From NCBI GenBank assembly GCA_945861705.1, contig CAMAVM010000023.1, positions 1 through 40,493 of the forward strand: a stretch of DNA of 40,493 nucleotides, written 5' to 3'. This stretch comes from Methylomagnum ishizawai (GTDB lineage Bacteria > Pseudomonadota > Gammaproteobacteria > Methylococcales > Methylomonadaceae). Positions 1 through 9,465 of this stretch are shown here, piece after piece. The notes below the pieces were generated by a model. The model saw only the letters and a list, made by a program, of their open reading frames with translations, did no database searches and was not told where the DNA came from. The first letter of the stretch is position 1, and every line of letters starts with the position of its first letter. A program made the translations under genes and the position numbers.

Positions 1-150
1 AACCGCGAAAAATAGCCAAGGGTTTATGAAAAATGGCGAGATAAATGCGTATTTCAGCCGAATACCGCCCATTAAGGTGAATGCCAATTCAAAAAAATCG
101 GCTTTTGACCAGTCAGCCGGAGTTTCTGCTGTTTGTGCAAAGGTCTCAAG
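1..150 (-). other. Open frame running off the left edge, possible membrane-protein start
   Basis: The minus strand is open from a TAG at 151-153 to the window edge. The peptide contains the run DWSKADFFELAFTLMGG followed by a hydrophobic, Phe-rich stretch that could be a membrane segment. There is no ATG near the beginning; an in-frame TTG is the first usable codon. The plus strand is also open over most of the same bases, so the reading is uncertain. Function unknown. Confidence 0.25.
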
Positions 151-198
151 CTATATTCGACAAAAATATAACTTGTTCGCATAAAAACAATTCCCCAA

Positions 199-1470
199 TC
201 ACACCAAATGCAGCAAATCCCGATGCTTACGCACTCTTACCGAAGCAATACAAAGGAATGAGGCAAACGCCGCCGCCATGATGTAAAAGGCAATCGGTGA
301 ATATGAGCCTGTCATCGTAATCATTTTAGTGACCAGTATGGGTGCGGTGCCGCCGAATATCGCCGCCGCCAGATTACAAGCGAGAGACATGCCCGTGTAG
401 CGCGTTTTGGTTGGGAATAGCTCGACCACCAAAGTAGGGATGGGCGCAATGTAAGAGCCTAAGATGACCGCAAACAGGAGTTGCGCCGTCAGCACAGATG
501 CAAAGGTATTCTGCTCCAACAAGTAGATATAAGGTATGGCGAAAGCGATATACGAAATTAATACAATTTTTAACACGATTTCCCGATCTTTGTTATCACT
601 AAGCCAGGCTGAAATGGGTGCGACAACCATCATGGTCAACAAACTAAGGGAAAAAATCAGCAAGGAATCTGAAGTGGAAAACTTCAGGAACTTAACCAAA
701 AAGCTCGGCATAAAAACCGTTTGGATATAAAACGGTATGGTCACGGCCAAGTAAACACCTATGCCCAATAAAATTTCTTTGTAGCTTTGCTGCAACGCTT
801 CTTTAATGGGCGCATCAGAGGTATGTCCGGCTTCTTTTGCTTCCATAAAGACCGGGCTTTCATCCAGTTTGGTGCGGATATATAAGCCAACTATACCGAT
901 AAAAAAGCCCAGGATGAACGGGATACGCCAGCCGTAGCTATCAAAAGCTTCCGCAGGCATAAGATGCGCCAACGCAGCGGCAATCATCGCACCGCTAAAC
1001 AACCCGATCAACATGCTGAGTATGGAGAAGTTACCCATTTGGTTTTTATTTTTTGTGGAAGCATGTTCCACTAAGTACACGATAGAACCGCCAAACTCCC
1101 CCCCGATAGCAACGCCTTGTACCAAGCGAATCAGCGTTAACAATACGGGTGCCCATAGACCTATCTCTTGGTAAGTCGGTAGCAACCCTATACATGCCGT
1201 GGGAAAAGCCATAAGCAAAATCGAAAGTGCGAGTGCATTTTTACGCCCGTACTTATCACCAATATAACCAAAAAACATAGCTCCCAAAGGCCTCATGAGA
1301 AACCCTACGGCAAAAATACCAAACGTTGCAATCAGCGCAACAGCATCATCGCCAGGAGGGAAAAAATGCTTGCTGATAAGCGCGGTAAACGTGCCGTACA
1401 ACGCGTAGTCGTACCATTCCAAGCCATTACCTATCATAGTAGAGGCAATGACTTTTCTAACTTGTGACAT
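199..1470 (-). CDS. MFS transporter, metabolite:H+ symporter (MHS/ProP-like) family
   Basis: Inner-membrane secondary transporter of 423 residues, the usual size, with about 12 hydrophobic segments. The N-terminus has the MHS hallmark NGLEWYDYALYG (residues 14-25). The loop between TM2 and TM3 carries the MFS signature, here GDKYGRKNAL. A second conserved stretch, RLVQGVAIGGEFGG, lies near residue 115. Relatives carry organic acids, osmolytes or aromatic acids in symport with protons, but the substrate cannot be read from sequence. The gene is monocistronic, and its start codon at 1470 is followed upstream by a roughly 200-bp spacer shared with the lnt operon terminator. Family is firm; substrate unknown. 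Confidence 0.9.
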   Translation of the reverse strand: MSQVRKVIASTMIGNGLEWYDYALYGTFTALISKHFFPPGDDAVALIATFGIFAVGFLMRPLGAMFFGYIGDKYGRKNALALSILLMAFPTACIGLLPTYQEIGLWAPVLLTLIRLVQGVAIGGEFGGSIVYLVEHASTKNKNQMGNFSILSMLIGLFSGAMIAAALAHLMPAEAFDSYGWRIPFILGFFIGIVGLYIRTKLDESPVFMEAKEAGHTSDAPIKEALQQSYKEILLGIGVYLAVTIPFYIQTVFMPSFLVKFLKFSTSDSLLIFSLSLLTMMVVAPISAWLSDNKDREIVLKIVLISYIAFAIPYIYLLEQNTFASVLTAQLLFAVILGSYIAPIPTLVVELFPTKTRYTGMSLACNLAAAIFGGTAPILVTKMITMTGSYSPIAFYIMAAAFASFLCIASVRVRKHRDLLHLV

Positions 1471-1633
1471 TTGGAGTCCTTGTGTGGTTTTTAATCAAGT
1501 GTTTGTTTGAGCTTTTAAGCCCAAATCTTAAGATGATTATCCTGAAAAAATTAATTTCACTGTGGGAGAATGGTCAATGGCGAAGCCTTAACCATGAAAT
1601 TTCTGATTATTGTAATAGCACTACCTATTAGTG

Positions 1634-1665
1634 TTTTAGGCTGGATTGATAAATCCAGCCTAAAA
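1634..1665 (-). terminator. Perfect 14-bp hairpin, likely terminator of the lnt-DUF3616 operon
   Basis: TTTTAGGCTGGATT at 1634-1647 pairs exactly with AATCCAGCCTAAAA at 1652-1665 around a GATA loop. The arms end in A/T runs, so it could work in both directions. It lies 12 bp beyond the stop of the minus-strand DUF3616 gene. Confidence 0.75.
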
Positions 1666-1677
1666 CCGTTGTCGGCA

Positions 1678-2634
1678 CTATAAGGTCAACGTCATGCTAC
1701 GAAACCCGTTTGCACCTACCAATGTGCCATCATCACTCAATAACTGTACACAGTTGTCGTTACCTGGATAAAAAAGCGCGGCTTCAATGTTAAAGCCTTC
1801 TAACTCTAACCTTTTCAATTTGTTGAGTTTTCCAGATTTACTTGACCACTTATACAACTTGCCTTCTTCTTTTTTATGGTCTTTGGTGGGAATGTTTTCA
1901 TGATACGGCCCAGCTACGACAAGGTATTTATGGTTTTTATGGCGGGTGATTTCCCGAATACCAAAACCATCCAAATCTAGCTCGATGGGGTCGGCAAACT
2001 TGGCTTGCAGGCCGTGAATGACTTCATAAGGATTCTTTAATTTTACGATTAAGGCTTTGCCATTTTCCAACCTGCCGTTCTTGATGTCGCCGCCGCTTAA
2101 CGGATTCCTGAACCCAATCAGCAGACCATTATCCGGCGTGGAAGCAAGCCCCTCAATACTCAGACCGCTAATGGCTTTAGCCTGGTTTTTTTTCGCCTTA
2201 CCTAAATGATAGTGGTTAAAACGGTCATCATCCTGTAAATCCGCTATCAATGTCGTGTAGATGTCGCCTGCGGGTGTAATGGCGAATTTATTATTCGCTG
2301 CTAATTTGATACTGACGGCTAACAAACGATGACGGGATTCTCTGTATTCACCTGTTCGACTGGTCGAATGCGAACCAATCCAGAAATAAGTCCCGGCGAT
2401 TTCTGCCGCACTTTCCAGGTCGATTTCCAAATCTTCGCCATCAGCAACTATACCTTTAAATATCGCGCTCAATTTGACCGTTTGCAGCGGCTTATCGAGG
2501 ACATGCCGGTCATAGATACGCAACAGATTATCTTCATCATCGGCAACGATGAACAAGTTGTCATTGAGCGCGACTGCACCGGATGGGTTGGAGATGCCCA
2601 GATATTTTTGTTCCACAATGTCATCAGTTTTCAT
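1678..2634 (-). CDS. DUF3616 domain protein
   Basis: A protein of 318 residues from the chosen ATG at 2634. An upstream TTG-type start at 2685 would add 17 residues inside lnt, but the ATG has a GGAG ribosome site about 10 bp before it. The sequence reads like a beta-propeller: repeated strands such as GAVALNDNLFIVADDEDNLLRIYD, an EDLEIDLESAAEI block, then a GSHSTSRTGEYR stretch and GLSIEGLASTPDNGLLIGFRNP. These match DUF3616, a family of unknown function. No signal peptide is visible, so it is probably cytoplasmic. It starts 4 bp after the lnt stop and is presumably co-transcribed with lnt. Function unknown. Confidence 0.75.
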   Translation of the reverse strand: MKTDDIVEQKYLGISNPSGAVALNDNLFIVADDEDNLLRIYDRHVLDKPLQTVKLSAIFKGIVADGEDLEIDLESAAEIAGTYFWIGSHSTSRTGEYRESRHRLLAVSIKLAANNKFAITPAGDIYTTLIADLQDDDRFNHYHLGKAKKNQAKAISGLSIEGLASTPDNGLLIGFRNPLSGGDIKNGRLENGKALIVKLKNPYEVIHGLQAKFADPIELDLDGFGIREITRHKNHKYLVVAGPYHENIPTKDHKKEEGKLYKWSSKSGKLNKLKRLELEGFNIEAALFYPGNDNCVQLLSDDGTLVGANGFRSMTLTL

Positions 2635-2638
2635 CGAA

Positions 2639-4222
2639 TCAACTCCGGTCAGTTTGGATAAACGCTGGTTTTCTGTAAAAACCAATAACTAATAGTAAGC
2701 CTAAGCTGCCCCAGAGTAAACTGGGTACTAGCCAGAACCAGTTCTGATAAAACGTTGCGGGTGGATTTTTTAAGTACGGCACTTCATATAAGCCAGCCCA
2801 GGGTTGCAGCATCGGAGATTGCTCAAGCACCTCGCCGGATGCCAACGACACTGTTGAAATACCCGTATTGGTGACGCGCAACACTGGCCTGCGGAATTCC
2901 ACGCCCCGTGCTAGGGTCATGTACATGTGTTGATAAGGTTCTTGCCAAGTGCCGTACCAGGAATCATTGGTCGCATTCACAATAAACTGTGCGCCGAGAT
3001 TAGCTAAATCCCGCGAAAACTTGGGGAACAGGCTTTCATAACAGATTTGCGGCCCCATCTTGAAACCGTTCCAGTTGAACAAGATGGTCGGCCCAGGCCC
3101 TCTGGCATATTGCCCGATCTGGGGAAGAAATTTTTTGATGACCGGAAACGTATCGGAAAACGGAATGTATTCACCAAATGCCAATAAGATGGTCTTGCTG
3201 TAATGCGGCTCGACAATATCACCTTGATTATCCAGCAAAAATAAGGAATTGGTAATCAAACGCGATTTTTGGTCAACCCCGAATGCGCCCGTCACCAAGG
3301 GCAATTGCCGATCACGCAGGAATTGGGAAAGCAGGACGGGATCTTCCTTATGGCTGAATTCCGCACCCAACAGGGACGGAAATGCCGTTTCAGGCCACAT
3401 GGCGAAGTCGATCTTGCTGCCTATATGCTGATTAATGGCTTCGTCAGTCAACGCCTTAATCCGCCGGATGATTTCCTGCGTATAGCCCTCCCCTAATTCA
3501 GCGGCCATTTTCTCGGAATTCGGGGTGCTGGCTTGAATAAACAAGGTATTCAGTTTGGCATCTGGTTCTGGCAATCTTGCTTTCAGCCCTAAACCACCGA
3601 TATTAAGCAGGATAAAACCTGCCAGAACGGCTGCAAAAATGATTTTGCCAGATTTTTCCTTGCGCTTTTGCCACGCCAGATAAAGCGGCAGATTGCACAA
3701 TAAGGTCGCCGCACTAAGACCGCTAAAACCAATGAATTCCGCCCACTGGTAAACGGGAATATTCGCGCCGTACCAGGTATAACCGAAATTCCAGTCGAAT
3801 ACGGTCAGTGAATACGCGTCGCAAAGTATCGTAATCAGTGCCATCAGCCATAAGGATAAGCGTTCATCCCAATGAAATCGCTTACGCCCACAGAACCACA
3901 GCACACCTGCAACAGCAACGTATAAATGCCCGATCAAGCCGTACACAATCATGCCGATACCTGCAAAAAACCAAGGCAGATGGGCGAATTCATGCAGTGT
4001 ATAAGTGACCCAATTAAAGCCAATCATCGTGAACACGAAGGCAGTGATAACTCCGCCTAGGAAGACATTTTTTAGCCTTGTTTGCTGATTCCAAAACAAC
4101 CACAACGGCACAAAGCCAAATAAAGATGCCCAAGGCGGAAACGGGATATAACTGGTGCCGATGAAAACGCCGGACAGAAGTGGTAAATACCAGTTGGCTT
4201 TGCCGGATAAATTGTTATTCAT
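2639..4222 (-). CDS. lnt: Apolipoprotein N-acyltransferase
   Basis: Inner-membrane enzyme that adds the third acyl chain to the N-terminal cysteine of lipoproteins, the last step of lipoprotein maturation. The 527-residue length is normal. Residues 1-215 hold the membrane segments and the rest is a periplasmic nitrilase domain. The catalytic triad is visible: Glu278 in WPETAFP, Lys343 in PHYSKTILLAFGEYIPF and Cys394 in GPQICYESLFP, close to E267, K335 and C387 of the E. coli enzyme. A last membrane helix closes the C-terminus (WLVPSLLWGSLGLLLVIGF). It is followed by the DUF3616 gene after 4 bp. Several lipoproteins in this window would be substrates. Confidence 0.97.
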   Translation of the reverse strand: MNNNLSGKANWYLPLLSGVFIGTSYIPFPPWASLFGFVPLWLFWNQQTRLKNVFLGGVITAFVFTMIGFNWVTYTLHEFAHLPWFFAGIGMIVYGLIGHLYVAVAGVLWFCGRKRFHWDERLSLWLMALITILCDAYSLTVFDWNFGYTWYGANIPVYQWAEFIGFSGLSAATLLCNLPLYLAWQKRKEKSGKIIFAAVLAGFILLNIGGLGLKARLPEPDAKLNTLFIQASTPNSEKMAAELGEGYTQEIIRRIKALTDEAINQHIGSKIDFAMWPETAFPSLLGAEFSHKEDPVLLSQFLRDRQLPLVTGAFGVDQKSRLITNSLFLLDNQGDIVEPHYSKTILLAFGEYIPFSDTFPVIKKFLPQIGQYARGPGPTILFNWNGFKMGPQICYESLFPKFSRDLANLGAQFIVNATNDSWYGTWQEPYQHMYMTLARGVEFRRPVLRVTNTGISTVSLASGEVLEQSPMLQPWAGLYEVPYLKNPPATFYQNWFWLVPSLLWGSLGLLLVIGFYRKPAFIQTDRS

Positions 4223-4373
4223 GCTTGGATCAGGGATTGGGATAAAGATGGGCTATCCGACCATCAGAAAAGAGCGGATTCTATCATTAGTATCATGATT
4301 TAGCTGTTTTTCGACTATCTGAAAACCTACATACACACAGGGTGTTTAGTGATAGTAGCAGAAAAGTATGGAC

Positions 4374-5072
4374 TCATTCCGATTCCGGCTTCTGGCAATC
4401 AACCCGCAGTTGCCGAAGACATAATTGATAACTTAACTGTATTGCCCAATATTTATAAGCTTCCTCAATATCATCCCATTCATTGGTAGAACCGGTGAGC
4501 GTCTTACCGCCAGCACGGGCATCGGCGGATGCCATCAGTAAATCGCCCGTGGTTGAATCGATTATTTTGCCTTCAATACTGGCTTTGCCGACAAAGGATT
4601 CCGTCCCCGTCACCAATCTCTTTAAGCCAGATAAGGCACGAGCGGAAGGATAAACCGACGAAAACATATCGAATAAAACGGTCGATGTCGCCACATCAGT
4701 GATGGCAAATTGCACTATCAAGGTATCTTTACCTGGCTTGTTGACCAGCTTGAAACCATTTTTAAGGGCTTCCTGTATCCGGTATTCCAGCAATTCTTTC
4801 AGTCGGAAACCATCCTCGTGGGTCATCTCATTCAGCTCGGAATCGGGAATTTTCTTAATAATGACGGGTTCTAAGATGATTTTTTTATACGCTGCCCAAT
4901 TAATGCCTTTTTTCCAATACGTTAGCAAGGCATCGTCGTCTTGCCCTTCTTTTAGTAGGGAGTAATCATCAAGGAAATCCGTGGTCTCGACGTGCCGCGC
5001 TTGATACGTCCTAGCACAAGCTGTCAAAACTAGGAATATACCAACAAGAGCAACGTATTTGCTGACAGACAT
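4374..5072 (-). CDS. DUF3313 family lipoprotein
   Basis: A 232-residue protein with a lipoprotein signal peptide; the lipobox LTAC puts the acylated cysteine at residue 19. The mature part includes the KKIILEPVIIKK strand, ELLEYRIQEALKNGFKLV, and VGKASIEGKIIDSTTGDLLMASADARAGGK, the pattern of the DUF3313 family found in outer-membrane lipoproteins of proteobacteria. Function unknown. It is a single gene between lnt and the glycine-zipper pair, on the same strand, about 150 bp upstream of lnt. Confidence 0.8.
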   Translation of the reverse strand: MSVSKYVALVGIFLVLTACARTYQARHVETTDFLDDYSLLKEGQDDDALLTYWKKGINWAAYKKIILEPVIIKKIPDSELNEMTHEDGFRLKELLEYRIQEALKNGFKLVNKPGKDTLIVQFAITDVATSTVLFDMFSSVYPSARALSGLKRLVTGTESFVGKASIEGKIIDSTTGDLLMASADARAGGKTLTGSTNEWDDIEEAYKYWAIQLSYQLCLRQLRVDCQKPESE

Positions 5073-5224
5073 TATGAAATTAAACCTACTGTGTGCTGAA
5101 AATTCAGACTGTAAGTCTAATCTATTTTTTACGAAAAAACGGTTTAACGGGAGATTATTTGAGGGTGTAGACTATCATCTACTTTGCTTGAGTTTGATTT
5201 TGTTTAAGCTACAGATAAAGCAAA

Positions 5225-5259
5225 GCCTGGTTTAACTGGGCTATACAGCTAAACCAGGC
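5225..5259 (-). terminator. Hairpin downstream of the 148-residue glycine-zipper gene
   Basis: GCCTGGTTTA (5225-5234) pairs with TAAACCAGGC (5250-5259) over a 15-nt loop. On the minus strand it is followed by a T-rich stretch, suiting termination of the gene that ends at 5310. Confidence 0.5.
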
Positions 5260-5309
5260 CTCAAAAAGCCTATTCCCTGGCGGATATTGGCGACTTATCC
5301 TGATACGTC

Positions 5310-5756
5310 CTAGTAGCGCCAACCCATTCCATTTCCTAAAAACGAGCCTGCTGCTGCACCTAAACCGGCTGCTAGCGGATGTCCATTACCCAGCTCATAT
5401 CCAAACACTGTCCCTACCACACCACCTGCCAAACCTTGATGTGAGCGGTTATCGTATCCACCTTGGTACTGAGGTTGTGGTGGATAGTACTGCTGCGGCT
5501 GTTGGTAATACTGTTGCGGCTGCTGGTAGTAATAGTTCTGCTGTGGTTGCGGGTAGTAATTGTTCACTTGTTGCCTGTAACCGTAACCACCGTGGTGTCC
5601 TCCATGATGTCCGTGATGTCCATCATGATGACCCCAACCGTGATGACCACCACCGTAACCATGTCCACCCCAACCGCCATGTCCATCCGCAAACGCAGCG
5701 GAAGAAAACAATACGGCAACTATAGCTAACTGACTTAAATAAAGTAATTTCTTCAT
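5310..5756 (-). CDS. Secreted His/Gly-rich glycine-zipper protein (long paralogue)
   Basis: A 148-residue protein with a Sec signal peptide (residues 1-23, cut near AFA-DG). A His/Gly-rich tract of about 35 residues follows (repeats such as GHHGGHHGG), then a Gln/Tyr/Pro-rich tract of about 45 residues (QQPQQYY repeats). The C-terminus is a glycine-zipper domain, GLAGGVVGTVFGYELGNG to the end, as in glycine-zipper 2TM outer-membrane proteins. The His tract could bind Ni, Zn or Cu, but that is inference from composition. It is a paralogue of the next gene, sharing the signal peptide pattern and the C-terminal 45 residues. Confidence 0.8.
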   Translation of the reverse strand: MKKLLYLSQLAIVAVLFSSAAFADGHGGWGGHGYGGGHHGWGHHDGHHGHHGGHHGGYGYRQQVNNYYPQPQQNYYYQQPQQYYQQPQQYYPPQPQYQGGYDNRSHQGLAGGVVGTVFGYELGNGHPLAAGLGAAAGSFLGNGMGWRY

Positions 5757-5879
5757 GGCATTATTCCTATTTAGTTATTATCAATGTTGTCAAAAATAAA
5801 TGCGTTCTTTAAAACTTGGTGACCATTTTACGGATTGAACATGAATGGTCGCTTAACAAAACAACTAAATAAATCTAAT

Positions 5880-6197
5880 TTAACGCCTGCCAGACATCCC
5901 ATTACCGAGGAATGAACCCGCAGCTGCACCAATCCCGGTAGCTAAGGGATGACCATTACCCAGCTCATACCCTAACACGCTACCCACCACGCCACCTGCC
6001 AAGCCTTGATGGGAGCGACCATCCTGGTAGACCGGTGGTGGCGGTGAGCCGTAATACTGACGAGGTGGATAATAGCCATCACCATGATGCCCATGTCCAC
6101 GGTGATGCCCTCTATCATGACCACCTGATGCGTAAGAAACATTGGCAAAAAGCATTGCCAACACAGTGATTTGACCTAATAAAATTAATTTTTTCAT
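5880..6197 (-). CDS. Secreted His/Gly-rich glycine-zipper protein (short paralogue)
   Basis: A 105-residue protein with a signal peptide ending at SYA-SGG, a short His/Gly tract (GHDRGHHRGHGHHGDG), a Tyr/Pro linker, and a C-terminal glycine zipper (GLAGGVVGSVLGYELGNG). It differs from its neighbour mainly by a shorter middle. The two look like a tandem duplication in which the low-complexity middle expanded or shrank. They are 123 bp apart on one strand and may be transcribed together from the 6198-6558 spacer. Function unknown. Confidence 0.8.
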   Translation of the reverse strand: MKKLILLGQITVLAMLFANVSYASGGHDRGHHRGHGHHGDGYYPPRQYYGSPPPPVYQDGRSHQGLAGGVVGSVLGYELGNGHPLATGIGAAAGSFLGNGMSGRR

Positions 6198-6558
6198 CTT
6201 TCTGTCCTGTTTGTTGATTATTCAGCGGTTTAATAAGTCGGCAATGATCCAGTTACCTATTATTTGACTGTAATCATATACAGGTCGCACTTAACGCTCA
6301 CTTAAAACAAAGTGTGAAAGATACAATTTTTTTCATCTTCTTCTATGCAGCTTTATCTTCTACAAAATCGCCTTAAAATCAATCCAATAGTTAAGCAAAC
6401 ACAGCTACTGTATAATGCGGCAAATTTATTAGATGCACACAAACTATGCCAATGATGAAAACACTACCTGCCTACCAGTAATGTTAAAAGTAAGCGACAG
6501 AACTAAATCCCAATCAAACTCTACTTTCCCGCACATCAAGCCCAACAACCCGATCTAA
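6198..6558. promoter_or_regulatory. Divergent promoter region between the glycine-zipper genes and rapA
   Basis: This 361-bp A/T-rich spacer sits between two divergent transcription units and holds no convincing gene. A TATAAT at 6411-6416 is a reasonable -10 box for rapA, but the -35 match upstream is poor. No clear operator or riboswitch was seen. Confidence 0.4.
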
Positions 6559-9372
6559 ATGCACACATTCATCCCCGGACAACGCTGGATCAGCAGCAAT
6601 GAATCTGAACTTGGCTTAGGCCTTATCCTTGAAGTTGAATTCAAACGCGTTACCGTGCTGTTTTTGGCAAGTAACGAAAAACGCATGTACGCCAGTGATA
6701 ATGCGCCTTTAACTCGCGTCATATTTACCGTCGGTGATGTAATTGAATCGGTTGATGAAGAAAAAATCACAGTTATTCGCCTGATTGAGCAAGATGGTTT
6801 GATTACTTACGTGGGCAAAGATGAATATGGCGAAGAAGTCCACCTGGAAGAAATCGAACTCAACCACAACATTCAGTTCAACAAACCCCAAGATCGGCTA
6901 TTTACAGGACAAATCGACCCTAACGGCTGGTTTTTATTACGTTACCAAACTTGGCAATATCAACAGCAACACCAACAATCGCCCGTAAAAGGCTTAATTG
7001 GCGGTCGAACATCGCTGATCCAACACCAGCTCTACATTGCCCACGAAGCCGCCAGCCGTGCTGCGCCGCGTATCATGCTGGCGGATGAAGTCGGTTTAGG
7101 TAAGACGATTGAAGCTGGCTTGATTATCCACCAACGGCTAATCAATGGCTTGAGCAAACGCATCCTGATTATCGTCCCGGAAAGCCTGCTGCACCAATGG
7201 CTAGTGGAAATGCTCCGGCGTTTCAACCTGCGCTTTAGCATTTTCGATGAAGTCCGTTGTTTGGAAGAATCGGGTTCAGACGGTTTTGACGTGGATGAAG
7301 ACAGCATCGCGCAGCGGGTCAATCCCTTTGCTAACGAGCAATGTATCCTGTGCAGCCAAGAGTTTTTCTCTGCCCATCCGTCCCGCCAACGGCAAGCAAT
7401 CGAAGCGGATTGGGATATGGTCATCGTTGATGAAGCCCATCATCTTGAATGGAATCAACAAGCTGCCAGCCCTGAATACCAGTTTGTTGAGCAATTAGGT
7501 TTGCGTTCGCCTAGCCTTATTTTATTAACAGCAACGCCGGAGCAATTAGGTCAGGAAAGCCATTTTGCCCGTTTACGCTTGTTGGATGCTGACCGTTTTT
7601 ACAGTTTTTCTGCCTTTATAGAAGAAGAAAAACAGTTTGAACCCATCGCCGATGCCGCGAAATTGTTGTTAAGCGATCAGCCGTTAACAGCCGAAGTCCA
7701 AGCACAATTGGCTGAGTTGCTTAAAGAAGATAATGTCGCGCCGTTGCTAAAAAACCTAAATGATTCCAAAGAGTCTGCTGCTGCAAGAGATACTTTATTA
7801 AAAATCCTAGTTGATCACCACGGCACAGGTCGGATATTGTTCCGAAATTCTCGCCAAACCGTACGCGGATTCCCAGAACGCAAACGTCAAGCTTATCCTT
7901 TGAGTGGTCAAGCAAATGCAGCCGATTGGGAGCAAGACCCGCGTTATCTTTGGTTGGTCAGCAAAGTGCGGCAACTGGCAGGGCAAAAAGCCTTGTTGAT
8001 TACCAAATACGCGCAAACGGCAATTAGCTTGGAAAATACCTTAAAAAACCGTGCTGGCATTGCCGCCGCCGTGTTTCATGAAGGTATGTCGATTATTGAA
8101 CGTGATCGTGCCGCCGCGTATTTTGCCGACCAAGACAGCCCAGCACGCTTGCTAATCTGCTCGGAAATCGGCAGCGAAGGCCGAAATTTCCAGTTCGCCC
8201 ATCATTTAATCCTGTTTGATTTGCCGGAAAATCCCGACCTATTGCAACAACGCATCGGGCGACTAGACCGCATCGGTCAAAAGGAAACCATCCAGATTCA
8301 CGTCCCTTATCTTGAGAATTCCAAGGAAGAAGTGCTGTATCAATGGTATGACGAGGCATTGGATGCTTTCCACCTCAATAACTCGGCGGCAACGCGGGTT
8401 GCCGAAATCTTGCATGACGAATTGCAGGCCGTATTTGCCAACCCCAGCCACCAAACAATTGCGGATTTGATCGCCGACACGCAAGAACTGAATGCCGAAA
8501 TCGAAACACAATTACAAAATGGGCGAGATTTACTGCTGGAACTAAATTCCTGCCGCAAAGAAGTCGCTATTGACCTGATCGACCAAATGAATCTCCTGGA
8601 AAAACAAGGCACACTCTGGCCTTATCTGGAAGAATTGTATGAATGTTACGGCGTGGAAACTGAATTCCACTCGCCGGACTGCTTCATCATCACCCCTGGC
8701 GACCACATGCGCGTATCCGGTTTTCCTGGCTTGCAGGAAGACGGCATCACCGTCACCACCAACCGCCAAATCGCCCTAGCGCGGGAAGACATGCAGTTTT
8801 TCACCTGGGAACACCCCACGGTAAGCGCGGCAATGGACTTAGTGCTGTCCAGTGAAACCGGCAATGCCACCATCACCGTGGTACGCAACAACGACCTGAA
8901 ACCTGGGCAGTTTTTGCTCGAATGCTTGTTTATCGTCGAATGCAGCGCACCCGCGCAATTGCAAATAGGACGATTTCTCCCTTCAACACCCATTCGTATC
9001 CTCATCGACCAAAACTTGAAAGATTTAACGCCAGCAATAGAACACCGCAGTCTGGTAGTAAACCGCACGTCATTTGATCAGCAAAAAATCGTCGAGTTCA
9101 TCAATAGCCAGCGCGAACATATCACCAAAATGCTCAATCTCGCCGAGCAAAGTGCCAAAACCGAGATGCAAACATTGGTCGATGATGCCGCCAAAACCAT
9201 GCTGGAATCGCTTTCCGCTGAAATCAAGCGTCTGGTACGGCTAAAGAAAGTCAATCCATCTATCAAGCCCGAGGAAATCGAATATCTGAAAGATATGACG
9301 CTGTTGGCGCATGAACATATTCAGGCGGCGCAGCTTAGGTTGGATGCGGTTAGGTTTTTAATTACGAGTTAG
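6559..9372 (+). CDS. rapA: RNA polymerase-associated ATPase RapA (SWI2/SNF2 family)
   Basis: An ATP-driven translocase that binds RNA polymerase and helps recycle it after transcription. The 937 residues compare with 968 in E. coli. The N-terminus (PGQRWISSNESELGLG) is the typical RapA opening with Tudor-like beta barrels. Walker A is DEVGLGKTIEAG near residue 175, the DEAH box is VIVDEAHHLEW near 288, and motif III is LLTATP near 323. The second helicase lobe contains GSEGRNFQFAHHLILFD and QQRIGRLDRIGQ (about 535-575). The C-terminal RapA-specific region follows. It stands alone after a 361-bp spacer. Assignment is firm. Confidence 0.97.
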   Translation: MHTFIPGQRWISSNESELGLGLILEVEFKRVTVLFLASNEKRMYASDNAPLTRVIFTVGDVIESVDEEKITVIRLIEQDGLITYVGKDEYGEEVHLEEIELNHNIQFNKPQDRLFTGQIDPNGWFLLRYQTWQYQQQHQQSPVKGLIGGRTSLIQHQLYIAHEAASRAAPRIMLADEVGLGKTIEAGLIIHQRLINGLSKRILIIVPESLLHQWLVEMLRRFNLRFSIFDEVRCLEESGSDGFDVDEDSIAQRVNPFANEQCILCSQEFFSAHPSRQRQAIEADWDMVIVDEAHHLEWNQQAASPEYQFVEQLGLRSPSLILLTATPEQLGQESHFARLRLLDADRFYSFSAFIEEEKQFEPIADAAKLLLSDQPLTAEVQAQLAELLKEDNVAPLLKNLNDSKESAAARDTLLKILVDHHGTGRILFRNSRQTVRGFPERKRQAYPLSGQANAADWEQDPRYLWLVSKVRQLAGQKALLITKYAQTAISLENTLKNRAGIAAAVFHEGMSIIERDRAAAYFADQDSPARLLICSEIGSEGRNFQFAHHLILFDLPENPDLLQQRIGRLDRIGQKETIQIHVPYLENSKEEVLYQWYDEALDAFHLNNSAATRVAEILHDELQAVFANPSHQTIADLIADTQELNAEIETQLQNGRDLLLELNSCRKEVAIDLIDQMNLLEKQGTLWPYLEELYECYGVETEFHSPDCFIITPGDHMRVSGFPGLQEDGITVTTNRQIALAREDMQFFTWEHPTVSAAMDLVLSSETGNATITVVRNNDLKPGQFLLECLFIVECSAPAQLQIGRFLPSTPIRILIDQNLKDLTPAIEHRSLVVNRTSFDQQKIVEFINSQREHITKMLNLAEQSAKTEMQTLVDDAAKTMLESLSAEIKRLVRLKKVNPSIKPEEIEYLKDMTLLAHEHIQAAQLRLDAVRFLITS

Positions 9373-9407
9373 AATGCCATACATTTCATTGCTGCGAGAC
9401 AAACAAT

Positions 9408-9440
9408 AGCCAATCTTTGATAATCTTTGTATTATTGGCT
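9408..9440. promoter_or_regulatory. Candidate parDE operator/promoter
   Basis: AGCCAAT and ATTGGCT form a 7-bp inverted repeat across the region. Between the arms lie two direct copies of AATCTTTG (9412-9419 and 9422-9429) spaced exactly 10 bp, one helical turn. A TTGATA at 9417-9422 could be the -35 box. ParD-type antitoxins usually repress their own promoter by binding such sites; the assignment here is inference. Confidence 0.4.
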
Positions 9441-9465
9441 TACAAAAAGTTTTATGGAGGTCAAA

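Noticed and set aside
81-281. 66-codon plus-strand ORF at the left edge
   Set aside because: Overlaps the end of the transporter gene on the other strand, with no motif or ribosome site.
4001-4222. Alternative lnt start codons
   Set aside because: The first ATG gives a normal length and first membrane helix.
5441-5729. Plus-strand frames over the His/Gly-rich gene
   Set aside because: Val/Asp-rich antisense of a low-complexity coding region; the minus-strand reading has a signal peptide and a glycine zipper.
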